This document shows, piece after piece, positions 34,900-37,350 of a DNA stretch of 37,350 bases. The DNA lies in assembly GCA_023382975.1 (NCBI GenBank), contig JAHDXO010000059.1, forward strand, positions 1 through 37,350, written 5' to 3'. Source of the DNA: Pirellulaceae bacterium. Its GTDB lineage: Bacteria > Planctomycetota > Planctomycetia > Pirellulales > Pirellulaceae. Every line of letters starts with the position of its first letter. The stretch's first letter is position 1. The notes below the pieces were generated by a model that searched no databases, had not been told where the DNA came from, and saw only the letters and a program-made list of their open reading frames with translations. The translations under genes and the position numbers were made by a program.

Positions 34900-37237
34900 T
34901 CACTTTCGACTGGTCAACCGGGCTGCGGCGGATGCGTACGGATTGCCCGCCGAAGCCCTGGTCGGCCGGCGGCAGTCCGAATTCCATCCGGATGCTGCGC
35001 AGGCCCGACGCCTGCTGGACGAGGATCGGCAGGTGATCGAGACGGGTAGCCCGTCGATTGTCGAGACGATCCCTCTGACTCTGCCCGATGGCCGAAGCCG
35101 TTTGGTCCGCTTGGAGCGGGTTCGGATGGCGATCCCGGGCGAGCCGCATCCGGTCGTGTTGTGCGTCGGCACCGACGTAACCGACGTGGTCCAGGCGCGG
35201 GCGGCATGGGACCGCAGCCGGCGCGAACTGGCGGCCGAGGCGTTGCTGACCAGCGAGATGAAGTACCGCACGCTGTACGATTCGTCCCGCGATGCGATCA
35301 TGATCCTCTCTGCCGGCGATGGCTTTCTCAGCGGCAACCCGTCGGCCATCGAGTTGTTCGCCTGCGCGGACGAAGAGGAATTCACCGAACGTACGCCGGC
35401 GGACTTGTCGCCCGAATTCCAACCCGACGGACTGACGTCGGCGGAAAAGGCCCGGCAGATGATCGCCATCGCGATGGAGCATGGCTCCCACTTTTTCGAG
35501 TGGACCCATCGGCGAGTGGACGGCACCGAATTCCCGGCCACGGTCTTGCTGACGCGGATGGAGCTGGAAGGACGACTGCTGTTGCAAGCCACCGTGCGGG
35601 ACATCACCAAGGAAAAGCAGGCCGCCCGGGAACTTCGCGACGCCAAACTGACCGCCGAAGCGGCCAGCCGGGCCAAGAGCGAGTTCCTGGCCCGCATGAG
35701 CCACGAGATCCGCACGCCGATGAACGCCGTGATCGGCATGACCGAACTGGTGCTCGACACGCCGCTGACGTCGCTTCAACGCGAGTATCTGCAACTGGTG
35801 CTGGACGCTTCGGATGCTCTCCTGTCGGTCATCAACGACATCCTGGATTTCTCGAAGATCGAAGCGGGCAAACTCGAACTGGCCGCGATCGTCTTCCGCC
35901 TGCGGGACGCGCTGGGCGACACGATGAAATCGTTGGCCTTCCGCGCGCACACGCACGGCCTGGAACTGGCCTGGCGATTGGCGCCCGAGATCCCCGACAC
36001 CTTGATCGGCGATCCCGGCCGGTTGCGGCAGATCATCATCAATCTGATCGGCAACGCGATCAAGTTCACCGACGCGGGCGAAGTCGTTCTGGACGTCTCG
36101 CTCGATTCGCGCGCGGGCGACGAATTGACACTGCGGTTTTCCGTTTCGGACACAGGGATCGGAATCCCCGCGGATCGGCTGGCGAACGTGTTCGAGCCGT
36201 TCGAGCAGGTCGACCGCTTCAGCACCCGCCGCCACGGCGGCACCGGGTTGGGACTGGCGATTTGCGAGCGGTTGGTCGAGCTGATGCATGGCCGCATCTG
36301 GGTGGACAGCGAGGAAGGCGTCGGCAGCACGTTCCACTTCACGGCTTCCTTCGTTATCGCACCGCCCGAGTTTGCCGAGAGCCTGCCGGCCGTCACCGAC
36401 AGTCTGGCCGGCGCCAGCGTGCTGGTGGTCGACGACAACGCCACCAACCGGCGGATCCTGGACGAACTGCTCCGCAGTTGGTCCATGCGGCCCACCGTCG
36501 TCTCCGATGCGGCGTCCGCACTCGAGCGTCTGCGCCAGCAACACGCCGCCGGCGATCCGTTCCGGCTGTTGCTGAGCGATGTGGCCATGCCCGGCATGGA
36601 CGGCTTCCACCTGGTCGAAGAACTGCGCCGCACCAACGACAGTCCCCAGACCGTGATCATGATGCTCACCTCCGGCGATCAAGCCAGCGATCAGTCGCTG
36701 TCTCAATCGCTGGGCGTAGCCGCCTGTCTGCTCAAGCCCTTGAAGCAGCGAGAGTTGCTCGAAGCGATCGTCGGCGCCCTGCACGGCGAGCTGGCCGCGG
36801 AGCGGTCGTCCGGCGCCGCTCCGCCGCCGGGCCAGACGGCCGTCCGATCGTTGCGCGTCCTGCTGGCCGAGGACAGCCCGGTCAACCGCAAACTGGCTAC
36901 GGCGGTCCTGGAAAAGCAAGGGCATCGGGTGACCGAGGCCAAGGATGGACGCGAAGCCGTCGCGATCGCCGCGCGGCAGCCGTTCGATCTGGTGTTGATG
37001 GACGTTCAAATGCCCGAGATGGACGGTCTGCAAGCCACTCGCGCCATCCGCGCGGCCGAGCGGGCCACGGGCCGCCACGTCCCCATCCTCGCCCTGACCG
37101 CCCACGCCCTGAAAGGCGACCGCGAAGCCTGTCTCGCCGCCGGCATGGACGGCTACGTCTCCAAGCCCGTCACTGCCCGTCAACTGCACCAGGCCATCGA
37201 AGAAGTCATGCACGATCCACCACCCCCCACACCCTGA
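34835..37237 (+). CDS. Hybrid histidine kinase PAS-PAS-HisKA-HATPase-REC-REC
   Basis: This soluble 800-residue sensor kinase has a first PAS domain at about 1-123 (LLPQLVYLKDRDDHFRLVNR) and a second at about 143-265 (KYRTLYDSSRDAIMIL). HisKA has H290 in MSHEIRTPMNAVIGM. The HATPase boxes are GNAIKF, DTGIGIP and GGTGLGLAIC. Two receivers follow with D582 (LSDVAMPGMDG) and D723 (LMDVQMPEMDG). There is no membrane segment and no HPt domain, so a free HPt protein is needed for relay. The HisKA-HATPase-REC-REC part is closely similar to the chemosensory hybrid kinase at 7988-10543. ATG 34835 is chosen because it begins directly before the PAS domain; TTG 34757 is in frame but adds non-domain sequence. 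Confidence 0.92.
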   Translation: MIDLQAVFDLLPQLVYLKDRDDHFRLVNRAAADAYGLPAEALVGRRQSEFHPDAAQARRLLDEDRQVIETGSPSIVETIPLTLPDGRSRLVRLERVRMAIPGEPHPVVLCVGTDVTDVVQARAAWDRSRRELAAEALLTSEMKYRTLYDSSRDAIMILSAGDGFLSGNPSAIELFACADEEEFTERTPADLSPEFQPDGLTSAEKARQMIAIAMEHGSHFFEWTHRRVDGTEFPATVLLTRMELEGRLLLQATVRDITKEKQAARELRDAKLTAEAASRAKSEFLARMSHEIRTPMNAVIGMTELVLDTPLTSLQREYLQLVLDASDALLSVINDILDFSKIEAGKLELAAIVFRLRDALGDTMKSLAFRAHTHGLELAWRLAPEIPDTLIGDPGRLRQIIINLIGNAIKFTDAGEVVLDVSLDSRAGDELTLRFSVSDTGIGIPADRLANVFEPFEQVDRFSTRRHGGTGLGLAICERLVELMHGRIWVDSEEGVGSTFHFTASFVIAPPEFAESLPAVTDSLAGASVLVVDDNATNRRILDELLRSWSMRPTVVSDAASALERLRQQHAAGDPFRLLLSDVAMPGMDGFHLVEELRRTNDSPQTVIMMLTSGDQASDQSLSQSLGVAACLLKPLKQRELLEAIVGALHGELAAERSSGAAPPPGQTAVRSLRVLLAEDSPVNRKLATAVLEKQGHRVTEAKDGREAVAIAARQPFDLVLMDVQMPEMDGLQATRAIRAAERATGRHVPILALTAHALKGDREACLAAGMDGYVSKPVTARQLHQAIEEVMHDPPPPTP

Positions 37238-37350
37238 TCGCACCCACGACGATCCCCGACCGACCCCCGGCGAGCGGTGTGGCCCGCGGGCGCCGAACGC
37301 GGGTCCGAACACGGAAAGGCGAGCGGTGCGGCGTCAGCCCACCGGTAATC
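37238..37350. repeat. Inverted copy of the 27-base dispersed repeat in the downstream spacer
   Basis: The minus strand of 37279-37305 is identical over 27 bases to the core of the tandem units at 6041-6200 (gacccgcgttcggcgcccgc at its start). The rest of the spacer holds no gene. Confidence 0.75.

Noticed and set aside
34778..37312. 844-residue minus-strand open frame opposite the PAS hybrid kinase
   Set aside because: It arises from GC-rich codon bias. All kinase and receiver motifs are on the plus strand.

Overview
The window looks like a chromosomal stretch from a high-GC planctomycete, most likely from the Pirellulales. This is inferred from protein style, not from a marker gene. The clues are a protein opening with the DPYYKWLGIPP module and a Ser/Thr-kinase-like protein with the N-terminal module seen on many planctomycete kinases. 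A GAF plus HlyD-type adaptor, a divergent sigma-70 factor and many GC-rich hairpin repeats between genes add to this. No tRNA, rRNA or CRISPR array was recognised.

Layout. Positions 1-461 hold repeats and no gene. Positions 462-7947 hold a membrane-anchored M28 aminopeptidase that diverges from a secreted DPP IV-type S9 peptidase, then a secreted alpha/beta hydrolase, then an AspT/YidE-type transporter. Positions 7988-18584 are one minus-strand operon for a complete chemosensory array: CheW, CheR-TPR, CheW, MCP, CheA-REC, CheB and a four-receiver hybrid histidine kinase. Positions 18753-21875 hold mutM, a divergent sigma-70 factor, and a divergently transcribed MerR/B12-domain-type regulator. 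The last two share an intergenic region with paired 9-bp repeats. Positions 21990-27192 hold two large single-pass membrane proteins with the same novel C-terminal domain. One has a J-like N-terminus without HPD; the other has a kinase fold missing its key catalytic residues. Positions 27625-31517 hold an orphan GAF-HlyD adaptor and a secreted beta-domain protein. Positions 31518-34350 are a repeat and mobile-element zone: a 133-bp MITE-like element inside a hairpin repeat, and an IS4-family (IS50-like) element between two copies of that repeat. Positions 34357-37237 hold a small ABM-fold protein and a PAS-PAS hybrid kinase.

How it fits together. The chemosensory operon resembles the Wsp/ACF (alternative cellular function) layout, but a hybrid kinase stands where WspR would be. 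It has no flagellar gene, CheZ, GGDEF protein or HPt protein beside it, so its output must lie elsewhere. The sigma factor promoter (TTGACC-17-TATAAC) is flanked by tandem CGTTCAAA pairs, and a third pair sits just before the divergent regulator gene. This suggests a regulator-sigma switch like litR-litS/CarH circuits. The pseudokinase and J-like pair is the best candidate for an undescribed system: two apparently inactive intracellular modules tethered to one kind of extracytoplasmic domain.
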